Of a stretch of 64,000 nt of DNA, positions 42,087 through 51,265 are shown piece after piece. The position numbers and the translations under genes are program-made. The notes under the pieces are model-generated. The model did no database searches. It was not told the DNA's origin and worked only from the letters and a program-made list of their open reading frames with translations. Position 1 is the first letter of the stretch. Each line of letters opens with the position of its first letter. This stretch comes from Agrobacterium cavarae (lineage in GTDB: Bacteria; Pseudomonadota; Alphaproteobacteria; Rhizobiales; Rhizobiaceae), in NCBI RefSeq assembly GCF_004310285.1, contig NZ_SISF01000032.1, positions 1 through 64,000 on the forward strand. Direction: 5' to 3'.

Positions 42087-43499
42087 ATGACAAATTGGCT
42101 TCCAAACCTCGCCGAGGGCTCCGGCCCAATCTATGTCCGCCTTGCCGACCATATCGAATCTGCGATTGAAGATGGCGTTCTTGCTCCGGGCACAAAACTA
42201 CCGCCGCAACGAAATCTCGCCTTCGACCTGGGGGTTACGATCGGCACCATTAGCCGAGCCTACTCGCTAATTCACGAGCGTGGCCTCGTCAGCGGCGAAG
42301 TTGGTCGCGGAACCTATGTGAATGACCGCAAGCCTGCAGAGGCGGCGCAGAAGGCAGTCGAAAGCCCCTTCGGCGGCACCAGGGTATCATTGGCGGCGCC
42401 CGGACAGATCGCCTTCAATGGCACCGCCGCGCCAGACAATGGCCAGCAGGAGGTCATCGCATCGCATGTGACCGAGATTGTCAGGGAGAAGCCGTCCGAG
42501 ATCATGGACTACACCCGCTCCTTCCCATCCTTCTGGGCGGAAGCCGGGGCAAGGTGGCTTTCCCATCAAGGCTGGTCTCCCAAGCCGGAACATGTCGTCA
42601 CAACGCTTGGCGCCCATGCGGGCGTGATGAGCATCATCACCGCCATGACCGCGCCTGGCGACCGTATTGTCTTCGAACCCGTCACCTATTCGCAAATCAG
42701 CCGCGCCGCATCGCTTTCCGGCCGGCGGATATCGATCGTAGATATTGATGCCGATGGCATCATCCCGGACGAGTTCGAACGGATCTGCGCACAGCAGCAC
42801 CCGAAGATCGTTTTTCTGATGCCTGCCGGTCAAAATCCGACCTGCTCAACACTCCCGCTTGAGCGCCGCAAGGCAATCGTCGAGATCGCCCATCGCCACA
42901 ATGTCTGGATCGTCGAAGACAATCTCTACGGTGCGATGACCGGCAACCCCCTGCCGCTGATCGCCGAACTTGCGCCGGACAGAACGTTCCTGGTGAACGG
43001 CCTTTCAAAATCGGTCAGCGCGGGCTTGCGTGGCGGCTGGGTGGCTTGCCCGCCCGCCTTCGTCACGCGCATTCGCGTGGCTCACAAGATGCTGACTGGT
43101 GGCATTCCCTTTCTGATGGCGGAGCTCTCCGCGCGACTGGTGATCAGCGGCGATGCGGAGGGCATCCGAAAGGGATGCATAGAGGAGATCGAGGCGCGAA
43201 AAGCCATCGTCAGCGAAACCTTGAAGGGGGTGGATTTCAATAGCGCACCGGGCATCGCTTTCGTCTGGGTGAAACTTCCCGAACCCTGGCTTTCCGGCAC
43301 CTTCCGGAATGCGGCAATGAACGAGAATGTCCTGATCGACGATGAAGACGAGTTCAAGCCAGCCAGAACCGACCGGATCTTCCATCGGGTGCGGATCAGC
43401 TTTTCGCTGCCCAAGACCCATGACGAATTAAAACGCGGGCTCGGTGTCCTCAGAAGGCTGCTCGACAACGGTTCTGCGGGCTACGACAGCATTGAATAG
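42087..43499 (+). CDS. MocR-family regulator (GntR helix plus aminotransferase)
   Basis: Protein of 470 residues. The N-terminal winged helix (residues about 10-80) has IYVRLADHIESAIEDGVLAP, GTKLPPQRNLAFDLGVTIGT and SRAYSLIHERGLVSGEVGRG. A class I aminotransferase-like domain follows, with PLP-binding lysine in VNGLSKSVSAGLRG and motifs MPAGQNPTCSTLPLERR and WIVEDNLYGAM. MocR regulators bind PLP and control vitamin B6, GABA or amino acid genes. Target here is unknown: the only divergent neighbour is the DUF1127 gene. It likely regulates its own promoter through the repeats at 42045-42080. Confidence 0.9.
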   Translation: MTNWLPNLAEGSGPIYVRLADHIESAIEDGVLAPGTKLPPQRNLAFDLGVTIGTISRAYSLIHERGLVSGEVGRGTYVNDRKPAEAAQKAVESPFGGTRVSLAAPGQIAFNGTAAPDNGQQEVIASHVTEIVREKPSEIMDYTRSFPSFWAEAGARWLSHQGWSPKPEHVVTTLGAHAGVMSIITAMTAPGDRIVFEPVTYSQISRAASLSGRRISIVDIDADGIIPDEFERICAQQHPKIVFLMPAGQNPTCSTLPLERRKAIVEIAHRHNVWIVEDNLYGAMTGNPLPLIAELAPDRTFLVNGLSKSVSAGLRGGWVACPPAFVTRIRVAHKMLTGGIPFLMAELSARLVISGDAEGIRKGCIEEIEARKAIVSETLKGVDFNSAPGIAFVWVKLPEPWLSGTFRNAAMNENVLIDDEDEFKPARTDRIFHRVRISFSLPKTHDELKRGLGVLRRLLDNGSAGYDSIE

Positions 43500-43613
43500 A
43501 GGCGACGAAGACGCTGAATTGAAAGCCTGCCGAGGCATTTTCCTATCGCAAGAATGCATGTCTTAGGGTAAAGAACCGGAAATTACCGTACCGGCTCGAA
43601 CCCCGTGAGACCT

Positions 43614-45848
43614 ATGACACTTCCAAATCATATTCAGATCACCCCGGAACTCGTTGCATCCCACGGGCTGAAGCCCGATGAATATCAGCGCATTCTCGAC
43701 CTGATCGGACGCGAGCCGACCTTTACCGAACTTGGCATCTTCTCCGCCATGTGGAACGAGCACTGCTCCTACAAGTCGTCGAAGAAGTGGCTGAAGACGC
43801 TGCCGACCAAAGGTCCGCGCGTCATCCAGGGGCCTGGCGAGAATGCCGGCGTGGTGGACATCGACGATGGCGACTGCGTCGTCTTCAAGATGGAGAGCCA
43901 CAACCACCCTTCCTATATCGAGCCCTATCAGGGTGCGGCAACCGGCGTCGGCGGCATTCTGCGTGACGTCTTCACCATGGGTGCGCGCCCGATCGCCGCG
44001 ATGAATGCGCTGCGTTTCGGCGCTCCTGACCACCCAAAGACCCGCCACCTTGTGGCAGGCGTCGTTGCCGGTGTGGGCGGATACGGCAACTCCTTCGGCG
44101 TTCCGACGGTGGGCGGCGAAGTCGAGTTCGATCCGCGATACAACGGCAACATCCTCGTCAACGCCTTCGCAGCCGGTCTGGCAAAGTCCGATGCCATCTT
44201 CCTGTCGGAAGCCAAGGGCGTTGGTCTTCCTGTCGTCTATCTCGGCGCCAAGACCGGTCGTGACGGCGTCGGTGGTGCAACGATGGCCTCTGCGGAGTTC
44301 GACGAGTCTATCGAAGAGAAGCGTCCGACCGTTCAGGTGGGCGATCCCTTCACCGAGAAGTGCCTGCTAGAAGCCTGCCTGGAACTGATGAAGACGGGTG
44401 CCGTCATCGCCATTCAGGACATGGGTGCCGCCGGTCTCACCTGCTCCGCCGTCGAAATGGGCGCCAAGGGCGATCTCGGCATTGAGCTAAACCTCGATCA
44501 GGTTCCGGTCCGCGAAGAGCGTATGACCGCCTACGAAATGATGCTGTCCGAAAGCCAGGAGCGTATGCTCATGGTTCTCGAGCCCTCCAAGGAAGAGGTC
44601 GCCAAGGCGATCTTCGTCAAGTGGGGACTGGACTTCGCCATCGTCGGCAAGACCACCGACGATCTGCGCTTCCGCGTTCTGCACAATGGCGAGGAAGTCG
44701 CCAATCTGCCGATCAAGGAACTGGGCGATCAGGCACCGGAATATGACCGTCCCTGGACGCCGGCAAAGGTCTCCGCGCCGCTTTCCGAAAACGACATTCC
44801 GGACACCGATATTGCAGATGCGCTCATGAAGCTTGTCGGCTCTGCCAACAATTCATCGCGCCGCTGGGTTTACGAACAATATGACACGCTGATCCAGGGC
44901 AACTCGCTGCAGCTGCCGGGCGGCGACGCGGGCGTTGTGCGTGTCGAGGGCCATGAGACGAAGGCGCTTGCCTTCTCCTCCGACGTCACTCCGCGCTATG
45001 TGGAAGCAGACGCCTTCGAAGGCGGCAAGCAGGCTGTGGCCGAATGCTGGCGCAACATCACCGCTACCGGCGCACTGCCACTGGCGGCAACCGATAACCT
45101 GAACTTCGGCAATCCCGAAAAGCCGGAGATCATGAGCCAGCTCGTCCATGCCATCAAGGGTATCGGCGAAGCCTGCAAGGTGCTGGAATTCCCGATCGTA
45201 TCGGGCAACGTCTCACTCTACAACGAGACCAACGGCCAGGCTATCCTACCGACACCAACCATCGGCGGCGTCGGCCTTCTGAAGGACTGGTCGAAAATGG
45301 CGCGTATTCGCTTTGCTGCAGCGGACGAGGTCATCCTGCTCGCCGGCGCGCCTGAGGGACTTGGTACCCACATTGCCCAGTCGGTTTACATGCGCGACAT
45401 TCATGGCCGCATCGACGGCCCTGCCCCGCATGTCGATCTGGACAACGAAAAGAAGACCGGCGACTTTGTTCGCACCGTCATCACAGCAGGCCTGACGAGC
45501 GCGGTTCACGATTGCTCCTCCGGCGGCCTCGCTCTAGCGATTGCCGAAATGGCGATGGCATCGGACATCGGCGCGACGATCGACACGGTATCCGGCAACA
45601 ACCCGATCCTGGCTTTCTACGGCGAAGATCAGGGCCGTTATGTCCTGACCGTCAAGCAGTCCGATCTCGAAACCGTCAAGGCGCAGGCTGCTTCGGCAGG
45701 CGTTTCTCTCGCCGTTATCGGCAAGACCGGCGGCGCTTCGGTAAAGCTGGGTACGGCGCGCGCGGTCGAGATTAAAGAATTGCGCAATGCCCATGAATCG
45801 TGGTTCCCTCAGTTCATGGACGGCGAGACACTCGTCGCAGCAGAATAA
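43614..45848 (+). CDS. purL: Phosphoribosylformylglycinamidine synthase PurL
   Basis: Fourth step of purine synthesis (FGAR to FGAM), small type of 744 residues that works with PurS and PurQ encoded elsewhere. Visible: [20 protein letters not shown] with catalytic His, [40 protein letters not shown] (metal/ATP), [20 protein letters not shown], and a second half repeating the AIR-synthase-like fold ([35 protein letters not shown]). ATG 43614 matches the family start; a GTG three codons earlier is less likely. Followed at 20 bases by a BolA gene. Confidence 0.96.
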   Translation: MTLPNHIQITPELVASHGLKPDEYQRILDLIGREPTFTELGIFSAMWNEHCSYKSSKKWLKTLPTKGPRVIQGPGENAGVVDIDDGDCVVFKMESHNHPSYIEPYQGAATGVGGILRDVFTMGARPIAAMNALRFGAPDHPKTRHLVAGVVAGVGGYGNSFGVPTVGGEVEFDPRYNGNILVNAFAAGLAKSDAIFLSEAKGVGLPVVYLGAKTGRDGVGGATMASAEFDESIEEKRPTVQVGDPFTEKCLLEACLELMKTGAVIAIQDMGAAGLTCSAVEMGAKGDLGIELNLDQVPVREERMTAYEMMLSESQERMLMVLEPSKEEVAKAIFVKWGLDFAIVGKTTDDLRFRVLHNGEEVANLPIKELGDQAPEYDRPWTPAKVSAPLSENDIPDTDIADALMKLVGSANNSSRRWVYEQYDTLIQGNSLQLPGGDAGVVRVEGHETKALAFSSDVTPRYVEADAFEGGKQAVAECWRNITATGALPLAATDNLNFGNPEKPEIMSQLVHAIKGIGEACKVLEFPIVSGNVSLYNETNGQAILPTPTIGGVGLLKDWSKMARIRFAAADEVILLAGAPEGLGTHIAQSVYMRDIHGRIDGPAPHVDLDNEKKTGDFVRTVITAGLTSAVHDCSSGGLALAIAEMAMASDIGATIDTVSGNNPILAFYGEDQGRYVLTVKQSDLETVKAQAASAGVSLAVIGKTGGASVKLGTARAVEIKELRNAHESWFPQFMDGETLVAAE

Positions 45849-45867
45849 GAATTGAGGAGTAGACACC

Positions 45868-46101
45868 ATGCCCATGAAGCCCGGCGACATTGAAGACATG
45901 ATTAAGGCTGGAATTCCCGGAGCAAAGGTCACCATCCGCGATCTGGCCGGTGACGGCGATCACTATGCCGCTGAAGTCGTGGCGGACGCCTTCAAGGGCA
46001 AGACGCGCGTGCAGCAGCACCAGATGGTCTATGACGCATTGAAGGGCAATATGGGTGGCGTCCTGCACGCTTTGGCGCTGCAGACCTCCGCGCCTGAGTA
46101 A
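45868..46101 (+). CDS. BolA-family protein
   Basis: Protein of 77 residues, BolA/YrbA type. It has the class II KH-like fold with GAKVTIRDLAGDGDHYAAEV, VADAFKGKTRVQQHQMVYDA (conserved RVxxHRxVY-like helix with His) and LKGNMGGVLHALALQT. BolA proteins bind monothiol glutaredoxins and a shared [2Fe-2S] cluster in iron signalling. SD GAGGAG lies upstream. grxD, the expected partner, is 2.5 kb away with three genes between. A terminator follows at once. Confidence 0.9.
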   Translation: MPMKPGDIEDMIKAGIPGAKVTIRDLAGDGDHYAAEVVADAFKGKTRVQQHQMVYDALKGNMGGVLHALALQTSAPE

Positions 46102-46120
46102 AGCTCTTTCGCTGATCAAC

Positions 46121-46157
46121 AAAAGGCCCGCGTGATGCTTGTCACGCGGGCCTTTTG
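46121..46157. terminator. Strong bidirectional terminator
   Basis: Stem AAAAGGCCCGCGTGA / TCACGCGGGCCTTTT, loop about six bases, between the convergent bolA and lipase-like genes. A and T runs on the two flanks allow action in both directions. Confidence 0.9.
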
Positions 46158-46171
46158 TTACGGCATTGTGT

Positions 46172-47326
46172 TTATTGGAACGCCGCCGGCGGCACGTCGG
46201 ACTTCAGGCCGACAAAGGATGCGGCCGGCAGCGGACCGGCTGTCAGCAGCGTAAAGTCGAAGCCGGACTTTCGGTCCGACCCCAGTACATATTGGCGATG
46301 CATGCGCAGAAAGTTCAGCTTGTTCTTGCGATAGCGCTCGTCCGAAAGCGAGTGCTTGAATTTGATCCGCACGATCTTGGGCTGGCCAGCATCGCCATGC
46401 CCGGTCAGGTGCGCCGTATTGCATTTGTAGAGATGGATGGGATCGGACAGACACTGGATATCGAACCATGTCACCTCGCCGTGGCGCGCAAGCGTCCCGA
46501 TGCTGTCGCGAAGGCGCGTGGCTTTGGCAATGAAAGCGCATTGGAGTGCTGCACCGCCCAAAGTCACGAAAGAGACATTGCGTCTATCAAACGCATCCGG
46601 TTTCAATTCCAGCACACGCCCCGCCACCGCCAGCGCCAGGCTCGCGCCCATGCTGTGCGATACAAACAGCACCTCATCTGAGGATGTTTGGAGAGCGAGC
46701 AGGACCTTCTGCGCCTTGTCCTCGATCCAGGCACGCGCGACCGGCTCGTCGCGGCCCACCATCAGCGCGAACCGCCAGTCGGCAAAGAGATGCAAGGTGT
46801 GAAATCGCCCCGAGAACGGGATGACGCCCTTGTCGAAGAACAGCCACGCGGCTGGCACACTCAAAAGACAGAGGAACGGCGAAACATGCAGCAGCAGCGG
46901 CGACACGGCGATCAACGCCGCGAGCAGCAGACCCGTGAAGATGAGTAGATAGGGAAAAAGAAAAAACAGGCCGAAACGCCAGGCGTGACGAAAGTATCGG
47001 AATGCCGCACCGCTGGTGATAATCTCGGCCCCGGCCTTGAAGCCGAGCAGGATCTGCTTCCAGGTGGGAGGCGCTCTTAAGTCCGAGATGATGCTGTTAT
47101 GATCATGAATATAGATGGTGCTCTTCGTCTCCTGGCCGTCGGAGATCGAGACCGCCTCCACACGACTACCAGCTTCAACCTCTTGAACCGGACCGACCCC
47201 ATAGTCGAGACCAAAGGTCTTGCCGGATTGAGCGGCACTCCGCTCATAACGACGGTGATGGGCGGCAGCATCCAAAGGATCGAAGCCGGGGAAGTAGAAA
47301 ACGAGACGTGAGGAGACAGACGCCAT
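46172..47326 (-). CDS. Membrane-bound alpha/beta-hydrolase-like protein
   Basis: Protein of about 384 residues. N-terminal part RLVFYFPGFDPLDAAAHHRR resembles the first strand and HG/PGF loop of lipases. Two hydrophobic helices follow in the middle (residues about 119-160: FGLFFLFPYLLIFTGLLLAA and SPLLLHVSPFLCLLSVPAAW). The nucleophile motif is VSHSMGASLALAVAGRVLEL, then FVTLGGAALQCAFI. The C-terminus is basic (KIVRIKFKHSLSDERYRKNK). I do not recognise a named family. ATG 47326 is used; a TTG at 47389 would extend it by 21 residues; neither has a good binding site. Confidence 0.7.
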   Translation of the reverse strand: MASVSSRLVFYFPGFDPLDAAAHHRRYERSAAQSGKTFGLDYGVGPVQEVEAGSRVEAVSISDGQETKSTIYIHDHNSIISDLRAPPTWKQILLGFKAGAEIITSGAAFRYFRHAWRFGLFFLFPYLLIFTGLLLAALIAVSPLLLHVSPFLCLLSVPAAWLFFDKGVIPFSGRFHTLHLFADWRFALMVGRDEPVARAWIEDKAQKVLLALQTSSDEVLFVSHSMGASLALAVAGRVLELKPDAFDRRNVSFVTLGGAALQCAFIAKATRLRDSIGTLARHGEVTWFDIQCLSDPIHLYKCNTAHLTGHGDAGQPKIVRIKFKHSLSDERYRKNKLNFLRMHRQYVLGSDRKSGFDFTLLTAGPLPAASFVGLKSDVPPAAFQ

Positions 47327-47479
47327 AAAACGAGCCAAGGGTTCAAAACCTGAAGGTTGCGAAGAGCCCAAAAGGATCGCTTGATACAATGGGTGTCGCC
47401 CATATAGTAAACACCGTGGCTTAATTATGTTTTATATCATAAGCGGCCCAGAGGATTTTGTTGCGGAGCGGAGAAGATC

Positions 47480-47743
47480 TTGTCGAAAATCGTTGATCAG
47501 ATCATCGGGAGTGTCGTGAAAGGCGCCATATCGGAGATCCTGTCGAAGACAGGCGTTCGGAAGACACGACGGGCAAGAGGAAAGGCGAAAGCCGGTACAT
47601 CGCTTGACGGCGGTATCCTTGGCGGCATTCTGGAGGCGGCCCTCGGCGAAAAACCCGCGCGAAAGAAAAAGCGGACGCCCGCCAAGAGGCAGGTGAGTAA
47701 ACGCCGGACCGCTGGCGCGCGCAGCAAGCAACGCGCGAGATAG
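47480..47743 (+). CDS. Small strongly basic protein
   Basis: Protein of 87 residues, TTG start with GGAG upstream. N-terminal helix SKIVDQIIGSVVKGAISEIL could associate with membranes. A Gly-rich turn (LDGGILGGILEAALGE) follows. The last 30 residues are almost all Lys, Arg, Ala and Ser (ARKKKRTPAKRQVSKRRTAG), reminiscent of DNA-binding tails such as alphaproteobacterial histone-like proteins. No family recognised. Composition with many K/R codons could be misleading, but the reading frame is clean and fits between two genes. Confidence 0.55.
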   Translation: MSKIVDQIIGSVVKGAISEILSKTGVRKTRRARGKAKAGTSLDGGILGGILEAALGEKPARKKKRTPAKRQVSKRRTAGARSKQRAR

Positions 47744-47755
47744 CTGCAATTCATG

Positions 47756-48472
47756 TCACTTCTGTTGGTGCTTCATCAGCTCCGACACGGTGACAAACTG
47801 GAAGCCGCGCTCCCGCAAACCATCGATGATCTTGGGTAAAGCCTGGCGGGACGCTTCGCGCCTTCGATACATGACATGCAGCAGAATGATCGAGCCGTTC
47901 TTGGCGTTCTGGATCACATACTCCGCGATCGCATCTGCATCCTCGGCGATGTCTGGGTAGGATTCCGGCTCGACATCCCAGGTGATCGAGGTTCGCCCGG
48001 TCTGCGATAAATACCAAGGCAGGGTCAGCAGCTTCTTGCCGTAGGGTGGCCGAAAATAGATCTCTCCCTGATATCCCGCCGCACGAATGGCGCGATCCGT
48101 TCGCTCGATCTCGTAGCGCACCTTGTCGAAACCCATCAGGCTCATATTGGAATGGGAGAAGGAGTGATTGCCGATCTCGTGACCGCGCCGGACGATATCG
48201 GCCGCGAGCGCTGGCGTTTCCTCCATTTCCCGACCCGTAAGAAAGAATGTCGCCTTGACGTTCTTTCCATCCAGCAGGTTCAAGACGTCGCGCGTATAGC
48301 GAAGTGTGGGGCCGTCATCGAGAGTGAGCGCCACGAGGGGCTCGTTCGTCTCCACCCGCGGCACGATCGTTCCAAACAGCTGATAGCCACGCGCCTTGCT
48401 CAGTTGGAACAGCCCAAACACTAAGAGCAGGATCACCACCAGCGCGATGATCCAAACACCAAATTTGCGCAT
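47756..48472 (-). CDS. Polysaccharide deacetylase (NodB homology)
   Basis: Membrane-anchored deacetylase of 238 residues with an N-terminal helix (VWIIALVVILLLVFGLFQL). NodB motifs: TLDDGP at 50-55 (catalytic base Asp and metal Asp), HEIGNHSFSH (His103 and His107 metal ligands), RPPYG at 141-145, and a late DVEPESYPDI and IILLHVM (the last His of motif 5). It removes acetyl groups from a periplasmic glycan such as peptidoglycan or exopolysaccharide. Not near nodulation or glycan clusters. Confidence 0.88.
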   Translation of the reverse strand: MRKFGVWIIALVVILLLVFGLFQLSKARGYQLFGTIVPRVETNEPLVALTLDDGPTLRYTRDVLNLLDGKNVKATFFLTGREMEETPALAADIVRRGHEIGNHSFSHSNMSLMGFDKVRYEIERTDRAIRAAGYQGEIYFRPPYGKKLLTLPWYLSQTGRTSITWDVEPESYPDIAEDADAIAEYVIQNAKNGSIILLHVMYRRREASRQALPKIIDGLRERGFQFVTVSELMKHQQK

Positions 48473-48659
48473 GTCGGGCCTCGGCGTTGGTTGAATGGAG
48501 CATCAGGGCACCACACCTTCGGGGCAGCATCATGACTGTCTGTTCCAATTCCGACCGCCCTTGGTTTTTTCGCCTTTGCGACTGGAAATAACGATATTCC
48601 ATGTTATTTAAGAGCGAACGAAGCAGCGGCCTTGACCCGCATGTGAAAGGAATACAGCC

Positions 48660-48995
48660 ATGAGCGGCATTCACGACCTGATCGACAACGAAGTGAAGAG
48701 CAACGACATCGTTCTTTTCATGAAGGGCACGCCCCAGTTTCCGCAGTGCGGTTTCTCCGGACAGGTGGTCCAGATTCTCGATTATCTCGGCGTGGACTAT
48801 AAGGGCGTCAACGTCCTTGCCGATGCCGACATCCGTCAGGGCATCAAGGACTATTCCAACTGGCCGACGATCCCTCAGCTCTACGTCAAGGGTGAATTCC
48901 TCGGCGGCTGCGATATCGTAAGAGAAATGTTCCAGTCCGGCGAACTTCAAAGCCAATTCCAAGAGCAGGGTATCAGCGTCCGCGGCGCGGCCTGA
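48660..48995 (+). CDS. grxD: Monothiol glutaredoxin GrxD
   Basis: CGFS-type glutaredoxin of 111 residues. Motif PQCGFS (Cys30), [20 protein letters not shown] for glutathione binding, standard thioredoxin fold. It binds a labile [2Fe-2S] cluster as a dimer or with BolA, and transfers clusters to targets or iron sensors. It stands 2.5 kb downstream of the bolA gene. SD AAAGGAATA lies upstream of ATG 48660; terminator at 49043-49065. Confidence 0.94.
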   Translation: MSGIHDLIDNEVKSNDIVLFMKGTPQFPQCGFSGQVVQILDYLGVDYKGVNVLADADIRQGIKDYSNWPTIPQLYVKGEFLGGCDIVREMFQSGELQSQFQEQGISVRGAA

Positions 48996-49042
48996 TTTCG
49001 GCCGGTTCATCCGGCCCACCCTGATTGTCAGAAAACTATGCC

Positions 49043-49065
49043 AGGCGTTGCGTCATGCAACGCCT
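49043..49065 (+). terminator. Terminator of grxD
   Basis: Stem AGGCGTTGC / GCAACGCCT, loop GTCAT, followed by a pyrimidine-rich run ending in five T. It lies close before the GTG of the MFS gene. Confidence 0.7.
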
Positions 49066-49090
49066 TTGCCGTTCTTTTTGAGGCAATCCT

Positions 49091-50341
49091 GTGACACATC
49101 AACCACAAACGACCGCTTCGCCCGCAGGGACCATGGGGCGCGCGGAATTCATCGGGCTGGCTGCCATGCTGATGGCGCTTAATGCTCTTGCCATCGACAT
49201 CATGCTTCCTGGCCTGCAGGAAATCGGTGCATCGCTTGGCGTCGATAACGAGAACCATCGACAATATGTCGTCTCTGCCTACCTGCTCGGCTTCGGTATC
49301 GCCCAGCTCTTCTACGGCCCGCTTGCGGATCGCTTCGGGCGCCGCAAGCCGATGCTGTTTGGCCTTGGCGTCTATATCCTGTCGTCCATCGCCGTGATCT
49401 TTGTGCCGAGCTTTGCCGGCCTTCTGGCACTTCGGTTTATCCAGGGTATCGGCTCTGCGGCGACACGCGTCATCACCGTTTCCATCGTTCGCGATATCTA
49501 TGGCGGGCGTCAGATGGCCGAAGTCATGTCGCTGATCATGATGGTGTTCATGGTGGTCCCGGTCATCGCACCCGGCACAGGTCAGATTGTGCTGTTCTTT
49601 GGTGACTGGCACCTCATTTTCGGCTTCATGGCCGCGATCGCTGCCGTCGTGACGGTCTGGATGTACATTCGGCTTCCCGAAACGCTACGGCCCGAGGACG
49701 TGCGCCCGCTGACTGTCTCATCCGTCCTTACCGGCTTCAAGATCGTTCTGACCAACCGTGTTGCGCTCTGTTACACGATCGCCAGCATGATCATCTTCGG
49801 GGCACTGTTCGGCTTCATCAACTCGGCCGAACAAGTCTATAAGGGCATCTACGATCTCGGCGCCTGGTTTGCAGCCGCCTTCGCCGCTGTCGCGCTATTC
49901 ATGTCGCTGTCGTCCTTCCTGAACTCCAAGCTCGTCGGACGTTACGGCATGCGCAAGCTGTCACACGGCTCCCTGCTGGGCTTCATCGGCATCAACTTCA
50001 TCTGGCTGCTGATGATGATCCTCGGTCCGCAGCCAATGCCGTTTGCGCTCTTCATCGTGATGTTCGGTCTGTCGATGTTCCAGTTCGGTTTGATTGGCTC
50101 GAACTTCAACTCCCTTGCCATGGAGCCGCTTGGTCACGTGGCCGGGACAGCCTCGTCCGTGATCGGCTTTCTCGGAACGGTGGGCGGCTCACTGATAGGC
50201 GCCGGCATCGGTCAGGCTTTCAATGGCACGGCGCTGCCCATGGTCAGCGGCTTCTTCATCGTCTCCATTATCGGCCTTGTGTTCGTTTTGATCGGCGAAA
50301 AGGGCACGCTGTTCCAGGCTCACAACAAGCCGACGCACTGA
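49091..50341 (+). CDS. MFS multidrug efflux transporter (Bcr/CflA type)
   Basis: Twelve-helix proton-driven exporter of 416 residues. Helix 1 contains LAIDIMLPGLQEIGASLGVD, typical of the Bcr/CflA group (ALATDMYLPALP-like). The A-motif is YGPLADRFGRRKPML and the C-motif region RFIQGIGSAATRVITVSIVR. Likely exports drugs such as sulfonamides or chloramphenicol, or amino acid derivatives; specificity unknown. GTG start at 49091 with TTGAGG upstream. Terminator follows. Confidence 0.9.
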   Translation: MTHQPQTTASPAGTMGRAEFIGLAAMLMALNALAIDIMLPGLQEIGASLGVDNENHRQYVVSAYLLGFGIAQLFYGPLADRFGRRKPMLFGLGVYILSSIAVIFVPSFAGLLALRFIQGIGSAATRVITVSIVRDIYGGRQMAEVMSLIMMVFMVVPVIAPGTGQIVLFFGDWHLIFGFMAAIAAVVTVWMYIRLPETLRPEDVRPLTVSSVLTGFKIVLTNRVALCYTIASMIIFGALFGFINSAEQVYKGIYDLGAWFAAAFAAVALFMSLSSFLNSKLVGRYGMRKLSHGSLLGFIGINFIWLLMMILGPQPMPFALFIVMFGLSMFQFGLIGSNFNSLAMEPLGHVAGTASSVIGFLGTVGGSLIGAGIGQAFNGTALPMVSGFFIVSIIGLVFVLIGEKGTLFQAHNKPTH

Positions 50342-50362
50342 GGCAGCCCTCCGAAGATAAAG

Positions 50363-50398
50363 AAAAGGCGCGGCTGCCATGACAACCGCGCCTTTTTT
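50363..50398. terminator. Bidirectional terminator
   Basis: AAAAGGCGCGG / CCGCGCCTTTT stem with a 12-base loop and six T, between convergent MFS and inositol-phosphatase-family genes. Confidence 0.88.
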
Positions 50399-50416
50399 GT
50401 GCCGTCGTTCAGTCGA

Positions 50417-51241
50417 TCAAACCGTGAAGATCTTCTCGCGCAACACGGTCCATGTCTCTTTGTCAGGGGCCAGCAGCAAGCCGCCGCTCACATGGTTTGG
50501 CAGATATGGAGATCCGTCGAAGCGTGCCGCGTAGGCGCCCGCCTCCTGTGAAATCAGCGTGCCAGCCAAGTGATCCCAAGGCATCAGCTTGTTGTACATC
50601 AGAAAGTGCATGTGGCCGCCGCAGAAGATGCGGTACTCATGCGCTGCACAACGGTAACTGGTGAAGAGCCTCACATCGGCAAGATTGTTCAAGAGACGAC
50701 GGCGCGTCTCGACCTCGAAGTAGCCGGTATTGGCGATGCCGACCATCTGCGAGAGTTCAGGCGCCGGAACCACCTGCATCTGCGTCTGGGAGCCATCGGC
50801 GCTGCAAAGCCAGGCACCGGAGCCCTTCTCCGCGATCACCCAGTCATTGCCCATCGGATCGAAGATGATGCCTGCGACCGTCTCACCCTTGGAGACGACG
50901 CTCAGCATCACGCCGAACAGCGGCAATCCGGCAGCAAAATTATAGGTGCCGTCAATTGGGTCCACGACCACCGCAAGGTCAGCATCCCCAAGCTTCTCCA
51001 GAAGCGATGGATCTGCAGCGACCGCTTCCTCGCCGACGAACAGAGCATCGGGCATGAACTCGGCGACACGGGCGCGGATCAAGCGCTCTGCCGCCTCATC
51101 TGCCTCTGTCACAAGGTCGATGGCCTCGGTTTTCACCCGCACGTCACCCTCGCCGAGATTTCGGAAACGCGGGAGGATTTCCACCGCCGCCGCTTCCTGT
51201 AGGGCATTGGCAAGCGAGGCGATGTCGAGTTCGACGGACAT
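50417..51241 (-). CDS. Inositol monophosphatase-family phosphatase
   Basis: Mg-dependent phosphatase of 274 residues. Motif A DPIDGTYNFAAGLPLFGVML (WVVDPIDGT-like), metal-site Glu in VGEEA, and motif B MPWDHLAGTLISQEAGAYA. N-terminal FRNL...KTEAIDLVTEADEAAE is shared with the next gene. Substrate may be inositol phosphate, histidinol phosphate or 3'-phosphoadenosine. It lies 24 bases downstream of its paralogue (51266-52093), and the two surely arose by tandem duplication. Confidence 0.88.
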   Translation of the reverse strand: MSVELDIASLANALQEAAAVEILPRFRNLGEGDVRVKTEAIDLVTEADEAAERLIRARVAEFMPDALFVGEEAVAADPSLLEKLGDADLAVVVDPIDGTYNFAAGLPLFGVMLSVVSKGETVAGIIFDPMGNDWVIAEKGSGAWLCSADGSQTQMQVVPAPELSQMVGIANTGYFEVETRRRLLNNLADVRLFTSYRCAAHEYRIFCGGHMHFLMYNKLMPWDHLAGTLISQEAGAYAARFDGSPYLPNHVSGGLLLAPDKETWTVLREKIFTV

Positions 51242-51265
51242 GAGAGGTTCCTTTACATGTTCAGA

